A program made the translations under genes and the position numbers. 64,000 nt of DNA from Acidobacteriaceae bacterium (GTDB taxonomy: Bacteria > Acidobacteriota > Terriglobia > Terriglobales > Acidobacteriaceae), in contig PKVW01000051.1 of NCBI GenBank assembly GCA_003131585.1, positions 101,345 to 165,344 of the forward strand, given 5' to 3'. The notes under the pieces were generated by a model. That model was not told the DNA's origin. It did no database searches and saw nothing but the letters and a program-made list of their open reading frames with translations. Positions 1 through 8,694 of the stretch are shown here, piece by piece (positions within the stretch are counted from its first letter, which is position 1; the number at the start of each line of letters is the position of its first letter).

Positions 1-1
1 G

Positions 2-1504
2 CTGGAAGAAGACGGATTTTTTCTTGTCGATCAGGGCAGCAAGCACGGCACGTTCGTTAACGGAGAACGCATTCAGCGGCAAAAGCTCGAGCGCAACGAC
101 CGCCTGGAATTTGGGGCGCGCGATTCGACCTATGCCATCTTCAATCCAGCGCACGGCACCTCGAATACGGCGCGCGAGTTCCTGAGCCAGATTTCCGGGA
201 TCCAGATCTCGCAGGAGGCCACCGACCTCGAAAAGTTAACTTTGTTTCTGGAAGCGGCGCGCAAGTTGAACACCGCCGGTGTGCTCGACGAAATCCTGAT
301 GACCATGCTGGAGGTGACGCTGCGGCTGACGCGCGCCGAACGCGGCTATGTCTTTCTCAAAGACGACGAGGGCAAACTGCGGCTTGCGGCGGGACGCAAC
401 AGCAAAGGCGAGCCGCTGCTGGACGACAAGACGATTTCGCATTCCGCGCTGGACGAATCGCTGCGTTCGAATTCGGAGTTTCTGCTCACCGACACCGGCA
501 GTTCGATGGACCTCGCCGCCCGTCAGAGCATCGTGGCCTACGACCTGCGCACGGTGATTTGCATTCCGCTGCGCAAGCGGCAAGTGCAAGCCACCCGCGA
601 CCAGCAAACACCGGTACCCAGCCCCGCTTCCTCGGAAGTGGCGGGAGTGCTGTACGTAGACTCGCGCTTCGCCTCGCGGGAATTTTCCGGCGTCGGCCAC
701 GACATCCTGCGCGCCATCGCTACAGAAGCGGGATCGCTGATCGAGAACGCCCGCCTGGTGCAGGCCGAAGAAGAATCGCGGCGCTATCAACAGGAATTGA
801 CCATCGCCGCCAGCATCCAGCAGCGGCTGATGCAGGTGAAGATTCCAGAAGTCCCATTTGCCACGCTGCGCGGAAAGAATCTGTCTTGCAAGGAAATTGG
901 GGGAGACTTCTTCGATGCGATCAATACGAAGGAGGGCCTCGCGGTGGTGCTCGCCGACGTGAGCGGCAAGGGAGTTTCCGCGGCGCTGCTGGCTTCCACT
1001 TTGCAAGGAATGATTTATTCGCATTTGAGCTCGGGCATGCCGCTGCTGGAGGTGGTCGCTGCGGTGAACCGCTTTTTCACCGAAAAGCTGGTCGGAGAAA
1101 AATATGCCACCGTGCTGCTGGCGCGCCTGCGCCGGGACGGCGATCTGGAATACGTCAATTGCGGCCACGTGCAGCCGCTGCTGGTCTGTGGGGGAGAAGT
1201 GATGCGCCCGCCGCACGGCAATGTGCCGGTAGGGCTGCTCGCCGATGCGACCTTTGAAAGCGCGCGCTGCCAGCTCAATTCCGGCGACCGCTTCATTCTG
1301 GTGACGGACGGGGTAACCGAAGCCGAGAATGCCATGGGCGATTTCTTCGAAGACTCGCGACTGGAAGCGGCCGCGGCCAAGACTCCGACGCTGGAAGGCA
1401 TTCTTTCGGCGGTCTCGGAATTCTGCGCCGGAAATCCGTTGAACGATGACTGCACGGTCGTTGAAATCGTCTATTCGAACGCCGGCGCGGAGGCCTCGTT
1501 GTAG
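2..1504 (+). CDS. FHA-GAF-SpoIIE serine phosphatase (5' end outside window)
   Basis: The reading frame is open from the left edge (codons begin at base 2), so the start lies outside the window; an internal TTG at 242 is not the true start. The visible 500 residues begin in an FHA domain (GSKHGTFVNGERI near residue 13), continue through a GAF domain (about residues 85-245) and end in a PP2C-like SpoIIE phosphatase domain (about 265-495) with the motifs GGDFFD, LADVSGKG and DGVTEAEN. Proteins of this layout dephosphorylate anti-anti-sigma factors or similar partners in response to a phosphothreonine- or ligand-dependent input, normally in the cytosol. The gene converges on the GH15 gene. The architecture is clear; the partner protein is unknown. 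Confidence 0.9.
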   Translation: MEEDGFFLVDQGSKHGTFVNGERIQRQKLERNDRLEFGARDSTYAIFNPAHGTSNTAREFLSQISGIQISQEATDLEKLTLFLEAARKLNTAGVLDEILMTMLEVTLRLTRAERGYVFLKDDEGKLRLAAGRNSKGEPLLDDKTISHSALDESLRSNSEFLLTDTGSSMDLAARQSIVAYDLRTVICIPLRKRQVQATRDQQTPVPSPASSEVAGVLYVDSRFASREFSGVGHDILRAIATEAGSLIENARLVQAEEESRRYQQELTIAASIQQRLMQVKIPEVPFATLRGKNLSCKEIGGDFFDAINTKEGLAVVLADVSGKGVSAALLASTLQGMIYSHLSSGMPLLEVVAAVNRFFTEKLVGEKYATVLLARLRRDGDLEYVNCGHVQPLLVCGGEVMRPPHGNVPVGLLADATFESARCQLNSGDRFILVTDGVTEAENAMGDFFEDSRLEAAAAKTPTLEGILSAVSEFCAGNPLNDDCTVVEIVYSNAGAEASL

Positions 1505-1571
1505 GGCAAGACGCAGGGCAAGACGCACCAAGCGGGGCAAGACCAACCGATTCATTCGAGTCAGTCCATTT

Positions 1572-3977
1572 CTACTCCACAGTGACGCTGTAGTCCTTGC
1601 CCTCCCAGCGATTCTCCTGCGGCCAATAGAACGTGAACACGACCTGGCTCCCCACGGGTAGCGCGGTCGTCGGCAGGTCGAGCGTGTAGATGCCCAGACC
1701 GGTATCGCGGGTGTTCGTATCCTGCGAACTCTTCCATCCGTCGATACTCCAGCGCACCAGCGCGGGAGTAAGGAGCACGATGCGCAGCTTTTTGTTGCGC
1801 GGCAGGGAGCGGCATTTGTTATTAAACCTCCACCCGAAGATTTGCCGCGTAGGTTTCTCAATCAGATAGCGTTGTATCGTCTGTGGAGGCTGATCGAAAA
1901 TCTTGCCATCGTGCAGCGAACGGCGCAACTTCACGTACTCGGAATGGGCCCAAACTAACGGACACGCTGAGCCTGAGGGTTTACCACGGAACAGTTCGAG
2001 GCTGGGAATGTCGTCGGCATCCCAGACTTGCTCAGGGAGCAGGCGACTGTGACCGCTGGTGCAGTTTTCCATCATAGACAGCAAAGCTTCGGCTTCCCTG
2101 GGGCGGCCCGCGGCCAGTTCATAGTGAGCTCGTTCCCCGGCCAGCAGAGGCCAGGGGCGGCCGATGCCGGTGCCGTCGAAAGCCGAGCCATCCTGGTGCT
2201 CGCCATAGCCGTCGCCGTTGTAGCGATACCAGCACGGACCCTGCGGCAGTTGCACGCGCAACAGAGCGTCGATCACCCGAATCGTATTCAGAATGCGTGG
2301 ATCGTCGGGTGCGCGCAAGCCGAATCGCACCAGCGCCAGCGAGTCGGGACTGACCATGTGAAAGGCGCGCTCCATATTTTCACCGGGCGGGCGATTCTTA
2401 ATCGGAACGAAGCCTTGTGTCGGCGAGGCGGCGGCATCGGTGTCGGGAGGCGCGATGCGGACGTAATAGCCTTCCACCCCGACTTGGTGGGCGAGGTCAC
2501 CGCCGGTGGCATAGACCCAGCGCTCGACGTTGTCATTCCAGGCGTCGGCGGCGTCGCGCAGAGTGGAGGCGGAGTCGGCATGTCCGGTTAGCTCGGCAAT
2601 GCCGGCTGCGGCCAGCAGAGCGGAGATTTCCGCCGCCAGCGTGAAGGGAGAATAGCCGGCGTCTTCCTCCCAGCGATCCTGCTGCGTGACCGGGCCGTTG
2701 CGCAGAATAAAACTCGCGGCGCCGCGCACCATTGGCCACCAGCGTTCCAGCCTGCCCAAACCATGCGCCGCTTCGCGGCGCAGCAGATCGAGCAACAGGA
2801 TGGGGAACGCGGTTTCGTCCATCTGTATGCCGCTCCAGTAAGCCCGCCCGTCGAGCCAAAGATTCTGCGCCCAGTTGCCCGCGGCTTCCTGGGTCGACTC
2901 CAGGTAGCGGAGCACTCTGACGGCGTCGGCAACGGCCCCAGCGGCCAGCAATGCTCCCGCGCTCTCGACCAGATCGCGGGGCCAGACCAGGTGATACCCG
3001 CCGAGGTCTTCGTCCCCCTTGTCGAAGCCCCACGGAATGGAGAGGCTGGCAATGATCCCGCCTAGAAAATCCTTGGACTCGTGCGTGCGTAAAACTGCCA
3101 TGGAAGAGCGATAGAGATCGTGCTGACGCCTGGGTTCGTCGAGTTTGAGCAACGTGTTTTGCCAGGTTCTCCAGTGGCTGACATAATGCTGGCGGAGTTC
3201 GCCGAAATCTTCGAACAGGCTGGAACGGACTTGCTGCCCCGCCTCAGTCCAGATGCCGCCGAAACCCAGGGCCAGCACGAACTCCCCGTTGCAGGCCGCG
3301 AGGTCAATCTCTCCCGTGCAGGCGAGGTTGCCATTCTCCGCACGCTGGTATTCCCACTCCATCTGGAAATGATCGGAGAGATCCTGCCATCCGTCGGAGG
3401 CTCCGACGAATCCGACGGACATCTTTTTCCAGGGCGCCGAGCAGGCCAGGGCCAGCGCTGCGCCGTTGTGCTCGGCAAGGAACATGGGCACGCCTTTGTA
3501 ATCGCCGATCCAACCGGTGTTGCCGTACCCGCAGTTGGCCAGGTGCGGCGAGAGTAACGCGTAAAGGTGATAGTCGGAAAGCTGCCCTTGCAGCGGTTCG
3601 AAGCGGACTCTCTGCAGAACCACATTGCAGTAGGGGTCGGTGAGAACTTCCTTCTGAATCCGGTAGCGGCCGCCGGCCTCGGTATTGGTCAGTTCGTAAG
3701 CGGGGACGCCAGGCTCGAATGGCTTGTTCTCAAAAGTGCAGTGGCGCTTCTCCTCGGAAAAGAAGTCGCTTCCATTGGTCACGATGAAGCCGAGATCGCG
3801 CGTGCAGGCTTGATCGACCCGCGGGAAATACACTTCATTCAGGATGCCATGACTTAGCGTGAACCAGACCTTGCTGTGCTGGTTCAACGCGGTGCCGACG
3901 CCGCTTTTGGCACTTGAGGTCCAGCGGGGTGGGATTCCGGGCCAGCCGGGGGCGTAGCGTGTGGGGAGATCGCTCAT
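1572..3977 (-). CDS. Glycoside hydrolase family 15 glucoamylase-like protein
   Basis: This 801-residue protein resembles bacterial GH15 glucan 1,4-alpha-glucosidases: an N-terminal beta-sandwich (about 1-280), an (alpha/alpha)6 barrel (about 290-690) and a C-terminal beta domain (about 700-801). Visible family motifs include GYHLVWPRDL near residue 331, QMDETAF near 388 (candidate general acid region) and PEQVWD near 649 (candidate base region). GH15 enzymes release glucose from the non-reducing ends of alpha-glucans such as glycogen, starch or isomalto-oligosaccharides. No obvious signal peptide is seen, so an intracellular role in glycogen or maltodextrin breakdown is possible. Start chosen at the ATG opening MSDLPTRYAPGWPG; no strong Shine-Dalgarno is visible. 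Confidence 0.9.
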   Translation of the reverse strand: MSDLPTRYAPGWPGIPPRWTSSAKSGVGTALNQHSKVWFTLSHGILNEVYFPRVDQACTRDLGFIVTNGSDFFSEEKRHCTFENKPFEPGVPAYELTNTEAGGRYRIQKEVLTDPYCNVVLQRVRFEPLQGQLSDYHLYALLSPHLANCGYGNTGWIGDYKGVPMFLAEHNGAALALACSAPWKKMSVGFVGASDGWQDLSDHFQMEWEYQRAENGNLACTGEIDLAACNGEFVLALGFGGIWTEAGQQVRSSLFEDFGELRQHYVSHWRTWQNTLLKLDEPRRQHDLYRSSMAVLRTHESKDFLGGIIASLSIPWGFDKGDEDLGGYHLVWPRDLVESAGALLAAGAVADAVRVLRYLESTQEAAGNWAQNLWLDGRAYWSGIQMDETAFPILLLDLLRREAAHGLGRLERWWPMVRGAASFILRNGPVTQQDRWEEDAGYSPFTLAAEISALLAAAGIAELTGHADSASTLRDAADAWNDNVERWVYATGGDLAHQVGVEGYYVRIAPPDTDAAASPTQGFVPIKNRPPGENMERAFHMVSPDSLALVRFGLRAPDDPRILNTIRVIDALLRVQLPQGPCWYRYNGDGYGEHQDGSAFDGTGIGRPWPLLAGERAHYELAAGRPREAEALLSMMENCTSGHSRLLPEQVWDADDIPSLELFRGKPSGSACPLVWAHSEYVKLRRSLHDGKIFDQPPQTIQRYLIEKPTRQIFGWRFNNKCRSLPRNKKLRIVLLTPALVRWSIDGWKSSQDTNTRDTGLGIYTLDLPTTALPVGSQVVFTFYWPQENRWEGKDYSVTVE

Positions 3978-4009
3978 GAAGTTTTCGTCTTGGGCAGTCG
4001 AAACAGATG

Positions 4010-4054
4010 GGGTCGAACTAGATTGGGTCGAACCAGACTGGGTCGAACCAGCTC
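4010..4054. repeat. 15-bp tandem repeat, three copies
   Basis: Three consecutive 15-bp units begin with GGGTCGAAC (starts at 4010, 4025 and 4040) and differ at one to three bases. They lie just upstream of the GH15 gene start, between the two divergent genes. Other 12-16 bp tandem duplications occur in this window, several with the same 15-bp period. Confidence 0.8.
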
Positions 4055-4205
4055 AAGATCCGTTCGCCGGCGGGGTGCATTCCGGACGCACCAAAGCCGT
4101 TCAAATTGGGACGCGGCCCGCGCGGCGAGCAGCACCAAAGGAGGAAGCGCGAAAACAGGGGTTGCGCTGCCGTGGAAACCAACGATAATAGAGTAACTCC
4201 AACTG

Positions 4206-5093
4206 ATGCGCATGGCAGGCACCGTCCAACTTCGCAAGGCCCTAATCTTCGGTATGGTAGCAGCCTTGTGGATAAGCTTGCAGTTGTGCGCCGCGGCTGG
4301 CGTCGCTGCCCTACCCGATTCCAACGTCGGGACGGCCCTGGACCGCGGATTCGTCGGCCTCTACAACCTGGATTTCACGGGCGCGCAGAAGGATTTCTCC
4401 GCGTGGCAGGCCCAGCATCCCGACGACCCGGTCGGCCCTGTCAGCGAGGCGGCCGGATTTCTTTTCCTGGAGTTCAACCGCCTGGGAGTGCTCGAGTCGC
4501 AGTTCTATGAGAATGACGAAGCGTTTGGCGCACGCTCGAAACTCAGTCCAGATCCGGTGGTGCACGGCCATTTTCAGACCGCCTTGGACCGTGCGCAACT
4601 GCTCGCGCATGCCCGCTTGGCCAAAGATTCCAAGGACCGGGACGCGCTGTTTGCTCTAACCTTGGCGTCCGGGTTGCAGGCAGACTACGCGGCGCTGATC
4701 GAGAAACGGAACCTGGCTTCGTTGCACTACGCCAAAGAGGCTTCCGCCTGGGCTCAGCAGCTTCTCGCAATTTGCCCGGGGAATGACTGTTCCGACGTGC
4801 TGGTGGCCACCGGATTCAGCAAGTACATCGTCGGCAGCATGGCCGCGCCGGTGCGTTGGTTTCTGCGCATGGGCGGATTGCCGGGTGATAAGCAAGCCGG
4901 TATTGCGGACCTGCAGATGACGGCTCAACACGGCCGTTATCTGGCGCCTTTTGCCCGCATCCTGCTGGCGATTGCCTATGTGCGTGACAAAGACAAGCCC
5001 CGCGCGCTCGAAGTGCTTACCTCGCTGCGCGCGCAGTTTCCCGGCAATACTCTGTTTCCGCGGGAGATTCTTCGCTTGCAAACCGGGCACTGA
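4206..5093 (+). CDS. Secreted or membrane-anchored TPR-like protein
   Basis: Unrecognised 295-residue protein. It starts with a positively charged stretch and a hydrophobic segment (about residues 10-32), consistent with a signal peptide or N-terminal anchor. The remainder is alpha-helical and reads like degenerate tetratricopeptide repeats (for example GLYNLDFTGAQKDF and a C-terminal AIAYVRDKDKPRALEVL unit). It probably acts as a scaffold in the cell envelope. It stands 159 bp upstream of pstS on the same strand, but the PHO-box-like promoter lies between them, so the two are probably transcribed separately. An alternative start is the ATG at 4212. Confidence 0.7.
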   Translation: MRMAGTVQLRKALIFGMVAALWISLQLCAAAGVAALPDSNVGTALDRGFVGLYNLDFTGAQKDFSAWQAQHPDDPVGPVSEAAGFLFLEFNRLGVLESQFYENDEAFGARSKLSPDPVVHGHFQTALDRAQLLAHARLAKDSKDRDALFALTLASGLQADYAALIEKRNLASLHYAKEASAWAQQLLAICPGNDCSDVLVATGFSKYIVGSMAAPVRWFLRMGGLPGDKQAGIADLQMTAQHGRYLAPFARILLAIAYVRDKDKPRALEVLTSLRAQFPGNTLFPREILRLQTGH

Positions 5094-5180
5094 TAGGCAT
5101 CAATAGGAAACTGGCTTATGGTCTCCACCGGGTGTTCGTCACCGTGGTGTACTCAGCCCATTCATCAGAAATTCATTCGT

Positions 5181-5214
5181 TTGTAACTATCCTGTAACAC
5201 AGCGCCGATAGAAC
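5181..5214 (+). promoter_or_regulatory. PHO-box-like repeats and promoter of pstS
   Basis: TTGTAAC (5181-5187) and CTGTAAC (5192-5198) are direct 7-bp repeats with an 11-bp period, the layout of a PhoB box (consensus half-site CTGTCAT/CTGTAAC). A possible -10 element, TAGAAC, lies at 5209-5214, where a PhoB box would replace the -35 element. The 10-mer TAACTATCCT occurs at 5184-5193 and again at 5223-5232. PhoB control is inferred; no phoB gene is in the window. Confidence 0.65.
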
Positions 5215-5252
5215 TTTTAGGATAACTATCCTCAAGGAGGAATTGTCGAGCG

Positions 5253-6257
5253 ATGCGCAGACTCACGCTGCTATTGTTGTGCGCTCTTGCAGCCCTGCCG
5301 CTAGCGGGGCAGACCACGCTGAACGGAGCCGGCGCCACGTTCCCGTATCCCATGTACTCGAAGTGGTTCAGCGAATACCACAAGCTGCACCCAGATATTC
5401 AGATGAACTACCAATCCATCGGAAGCGGCGGCGGAATACGCCAGGTGATCGCCGGCACGGTCGACTTCGGCGCCAGCGATGGCCCCATGACGGACGATCA
5501 GCTAAAAGAAGCCAAGATGAACATTCTTCATATCCCGACTGTTTTAGGAGCGGACGTTCCTGCCTACGACATCCCCGGAGTCACGGTGGAATTGAAGTTC
5601 ACCCCCGAGGCGTTAGCCGGAATTTTCCTGGGGAAAATTACGAAGTGGAACGATAAAGCGATTGCCGGCGTAAATCCGGGCGTAAACCTTCCCGACAAGG
5701 ACATCATCGTCTTGCACCGCTCTGACGGGAGCGGGACCACCTACATCTGGACGGACTACCTTTCCAAGGTCAGTTCGGAATGGCAAAGCCAGGCCGGGAA
5801 AGGCACTTCGGTGAAGTGGCCGATCGGACTCGGCGGAAAAGGGAACGAAGGTGTGGCCGGGTTGATTCGGCAATTGCCCGGATCGATCGGCTATGTCGAG
5901 TTAATTTATGCCGTGCAAAACAATATCTCCTACGGCAGCGTGAAGAACTCGGCTGGAAACTTTGTGAAGGCCTCGCTGGAGAGCGTTACGGCGGCTGCCG
6001 CGTCCGCTCCCAAAATGCCGGCGGATTTTCGCGTCTCTATTACCAATGCCCCGGGCAAGGACGCATATCCCATTTCCAGTTTCACCTGGCTGCTGATTCC
6101 GCAACAGTCGAAAGATGCGGCGAAAGGCAAAATTCTGGCCGACTTTTTGAACTGGATGGTTACCGACGGACAGAAGATGGCGCCTGCGCTCTTCTATGCG
6201 CCGTTGCCAGATAGCGTTGTCCAAAAAGTGAAAGATGCAATCAAGCAAGTCCGGTGA
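5253..6257 (+). CDS. pstS: Phosphate ABC transporter substrate-binding protein PstS
   Basis: This 334-residue periplasmic protein has a signal peptide (MRRLTLLLLCALAALPLAG) and the PstS opening GAGATFPYPMYSKW. It also carries the phosphate-binding segments GSGGGIRQV, DFGASDGPM and HRSDGSGTTYIW. It captures inorganic phosphate for the PstCAB permease, which is encoded about 6.3 kb away at 12,559. A strong Shine-Dalgarno (AAGGAGG, 5234-5240) sits 12 bases before the ATG. The PHO-box-like element upstream suggests induction on phosphate starvation. pstS is separated from pstCAB by ppk1, sixA, ppx and the CHAD gene, so the phosphate genes are organised as one locus rather than one operon. Confidence 0.95.
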   Translation: MRRLTLLLLCALAALPLAGQTTLNGAGATFPYPMYSKWFSEYHKLHPDIQMNYQSIGSGGGIRQVIAGTVDFGASDGPMTDDQLKEAKMNILHIPTVLGADVPAYDIPGVTVELKFTPEALAGIFLGKITKWNDKAIAGVNPGVNLPDKDIIVLHRSDGSGTTYIWTDYLSKVSSEWQSQAGKGTSVKWPIGLGGKGNEGVAGLIRQLPGSIGYVELIYAVQNNISYGSVKNSAGNFVKASLESVTAAAASAPKMPADFRVSITNAPGKDAYPISSFTWLLIPQQSKDAAKGKILADFLNWMVTDGQKMAPALFYAPLPDSVVQKVKDAIKQVR

Positions 6258-6358
6258 GCACGTGCCAGCGGGGACCGTTTTATTTACACGCGCTTGGGGA
6301 GTGCGGCGCATCGCGATTCCTACCGGCGCATCGGGCGGCGAAAATGGCCGTTCCGACG

Positions 6359-6380
6359 CGCCGGACTTCTTTTTCCGGCG
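6359..6380 (+). terminator. Possible hairpin terminator after pstS
   Basis: A 7-bp stem (CGCCGGA at 6359-6365, TCCGGCG at 6374-6380) encloses an 8-base pyrimidine loop about 100 bp after pstS. There is no T-run after the stem, so termination is uncertain. Confidence 0.3.
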
Positions 6381-6440
6381 GAGTCTTCCAGGTCCCAGAA
6401 CGATCTCGTCACTTATCTGCCTTGATTCGCCGTTCTGCGC

Positions 6441-6469
6441 CTGTGAGACGGATGTTTTATACTTGTTAC
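6441..6469 (+). promoter_or_regulatory. Possible PHO box upstream of ppk1
   Basis: CTGTGAG (6441), ATGTTTT (6452) and TTGTTAC (6463) follow an 11-bp period and each contains TGT at the position expected for a PhoB half-site. The matches are weaker than at pstS. A TATACT hexamer (6458-6463) overlaps the third unit and could instead be a -10 element. Confidence 0.35.
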
Positions 6470-6531
6470 AATGACGCGGATCCCCGTCAGCAACGTGAAG
6501 TCGCACGAATGAACGCGTAATACCCTCGCAC

Positions 6532-8688
6532 ATGGCTCGTCTTTCGCTGGAAAATCCAGAGTATTATCTCAACCGCGATACCTCCTGGCTCGCGTTCAAC
6601 GGTCGTGTGCTTGAGGAAGCCGACGATGAAGGCAACCCGCTTCTGGAGCGTCTGAAGTTTCTGGCCATCTCCGCCAGTAATCTGGATGAGTTTTTCGAGA
6701 TTCGCGTGGCGGCCATGATGCAGCAGATCGAGGACGGATACAACGAAGCCGGTCCTGATGGATTGACGCTGGCCGCCAAGCGCGACATTCTGGCGCGTCT
6801 TACTCACAAGTTCGTGGATGAACAGTACGAATGCTGGAACGCGTTGCGCCCGGCTCTGGCGGAGCAGGGAATTCGCGTGCTGGGCTTGCACGAGTTGGAC
6901 CCGGATGCGCGGCGGTTCGTCGATGAATATTGCGAGAAAGAGCTGGATCCTCTGCTCACGCCGGTGACGGTGGATCCCACCCATCCCTTTCCCCGGGTGA
7001 TCAACAAAGCGCTGTGCCTGGGGTTGCTTTTGCGCCGGCGCCGCCGCTCCGCACTCACCTACACGGGTGTGGTATCCGTGCCCCGGGCGCTGCCCCGTTT
7101 GGTCCGCTTGCCATCGGAGAATACGGCGGACTTCATTTTCCTCGCCGACCTGGTTGCGCATCATGCCCAGAGCATGTATCACGGCTACGACATCGTTTCG
7201 TCGGCACCTTTCCGCGTGACCCGGAACAGCAATCTTTATCTGCAGGAAGAAGAGGCGCGCAATCTTCTCGAATCCGTGCGCGCGGAGTTGCACAACCGGC
7301 GCAAAGGCGATGCCGTCCGCATGGAAATTGAGGCCGACGCCGACCCCGAAATCATCGACCGCCTGCGCACCGTGTTCGAGCTCGATCCCTGGCAGGTTTT
7401 TCCGGTGAACGGGCCGGTAAACCTTTCGCGGCTGTTTAACGTCTACGATCAGACTCCGCGCCCCGATCTCAAATATCGCGTCTTTGCCCCGCGCGAGTTG
7501 CGGCTTACGGCCAAATCCCAAAATCTGTTCGAGGAACTGCGGCGGCACGACGTCCTGCTCCACCATCCCTACGACTCCTATGACGCGGTGGTGTCGTTCA
7601 TCGAGTCGGCGGCGGAAGATGAGCGTGTACTTTCGATCAAGCAGACTCTCTACCGTACCAGCGAGCACTCTTCGATCGTTTCCTCGCTCATGGATGCGGC
7701 TTCGCGCAAGGAAGTCACGGCGGTGGTCGAATTGAAGGCGCGTTTCGACGAAGCTCACAACATCCGCTGGGCGCGCGATCTGGAAGATGCCGGAGTGCAG
7801 GTGTTTCACGGACTGGTTGGCCTGAAGACGCATTGCAAACTTTCGCTGCTGGTGCGCCGCGATACCGATGGTGTGCACAGCTACGCGCACATCGGAACCG
7901 GCAACTACAACGCCACCACGGCGCGAATCTACACCGATCTCAGTCTGTTCACCGCGAATCCGGAGATTACCCGCGCCGTGCAGGACGTCTTCAGTTTTCT
8001 CACCGCCTATGCCGAGAACCCCAGCTATGACCCGCTGCTGGTGGCGCCCCTCGACCTGGCGGAAAAAATCATTGCCCTGATCGATCGCGAGGCGGACCAC
8101 GCGCGCCAGGGCCGCCCGGGACGGATCATCGCTAAGATGAATGCCCTGCTCGACAAGAACGTGGTGCACGCCTTGTACCGGGCTTCGCAGGCCGGTGTGG
8201 AGACTGATCTCATTGTGCGGGGCATTTGCGCCTTGCGGCCGGGCGTGCGCGGTTTGAGTGACCGCATCCGGGTGCGCAGTATTGTGGGACGTTTTTTGGA
8301 GCACAGCCGGATCTACTACTTCGGCAATGGCGGCGACGAAGAAATCTACATCGGCAGCGCCGACTGGATGCCGCGCAATCTCTACGAGCGGGTCGAAGTG
8401 CTGGTGCCCCTGCGCGACGAATTCCTGCGCGAGCGCGTGCGCCGCGAAATTCTCGACGCCTACCTGGCGGATAACCGCAAGGCTCGCATCCTGTTGCGCG
8501 ATGCAACCTACATTCGTGCCTGGCAGCCCGCGCACGGCAAAAGGAATCGCAAACCGCCTTCCGGCGCAGCCGCCTTCAGCGCCCAGGATTTTCTGATCGG
8601 CGTGGCCGAAGGCAGGCAGGCGGCAGGTTTTGCACTACCGCAGGTTCCGGCAAGGCGGCGCAAAGCTCCCGCCGGAAGAGTACGATAA
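6532..8688 (+). CDS. ppk1: Polyphosphate kinase 1
   Basis: This 718-residue protein has the full PPK1 layout: N-terminal helical domain, head domain and two phospholipase-D-like C-terminal domains. The autophosphorylated histidine is His453 in HIGTGNYN. Further family motifs are SASNLDEFFEIRVA near the start and SIKQTLYRTSEHSSI. The enzyme reversibly transfers the ATP gamma-phosphate to polyphosphate. It stands between pstS and sixA, and sixA begins only 6 bp after its stop, so ppk1-sixA is likely one transcript. The C-terminal ~40 residues (QVPARRRKAPAGRVR) are basic and lie beyond the usual family end. No clear Shine-Dalgarno precedes the ATG. Confidence 0.97.
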   Translation: MARLSLENPEYYLNRDTSWLAFNGRVLEEADDEGNPLLERLKFLAISASNLDEFFEIRVAAMMQQIEDGYNEAGPDGLTLAAKRDILARLTHKFVDEQYECWNALRPALAEQGIRVLGLHELDPDARRFVDEYCEKELDPLLTPVTVDPTHPFPRVINKALCLGLLLRRRRRSALTYTGVVSVPRALPRLVRLPSENTADFIFLADLVAHHAQSMYHGYDIVSSAPFRVTRNSNLYLQEEEARNLLESVRAELHNRRKGDAVRMEIEADADPEIIDRLRTVFELDPWQVFPVNGPVNLSRLFNVYDQTPRPDLKYRVFAPRELRLTAKSQNLFEELRRHDVLLHHPYDSYDAVVSFIESAAEDERVLSIKQTLYRTSEHSSIVSSLMDAASRKEVTAVVELKARFDEAHNIRWARDLEDAGVQVFHGLVGLKTHCKLSLLVRRDTDGVHSYAHIGTGNYNATTARIYTDLSLFTANPEITRAVQDVFSFLTAYAENPSYDPLLVAPLDLAEKIIALIDREADHARQGRPGRIIAKMNALLDKNVVHALYRASQAGVETDLIVRGICALRPGVRGLSDRIRVRSIVGRFLEHSRIYYFGNGGDEEIYIGSADWMPRNLYERVEVLVPLRDEFLRERVRREILDAYLADNRKARILLRDATYIRAWQPAHGKRNRKPPSGAAAFSAQDFLIGVAEGRQAAGFALPQVPARRRKAPAGRVR

Positions 8689-8694
8689 ATCGCG

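Noticed and set aside
236..1861. Long open minus-strand frame opposite the phosphatase gene
   Set aside because: It is antisense to a gene with clear FHA, GAF and SpoIIE domains; its Arg/Ala/Gly-rich composition is the usual mirror of a GC-rich gene.
6487..8535. 682-codon minus-strand frame opposite ppk1
   Set aside because: It mirrors the full-length ppk1 gene and shows no protein family features.
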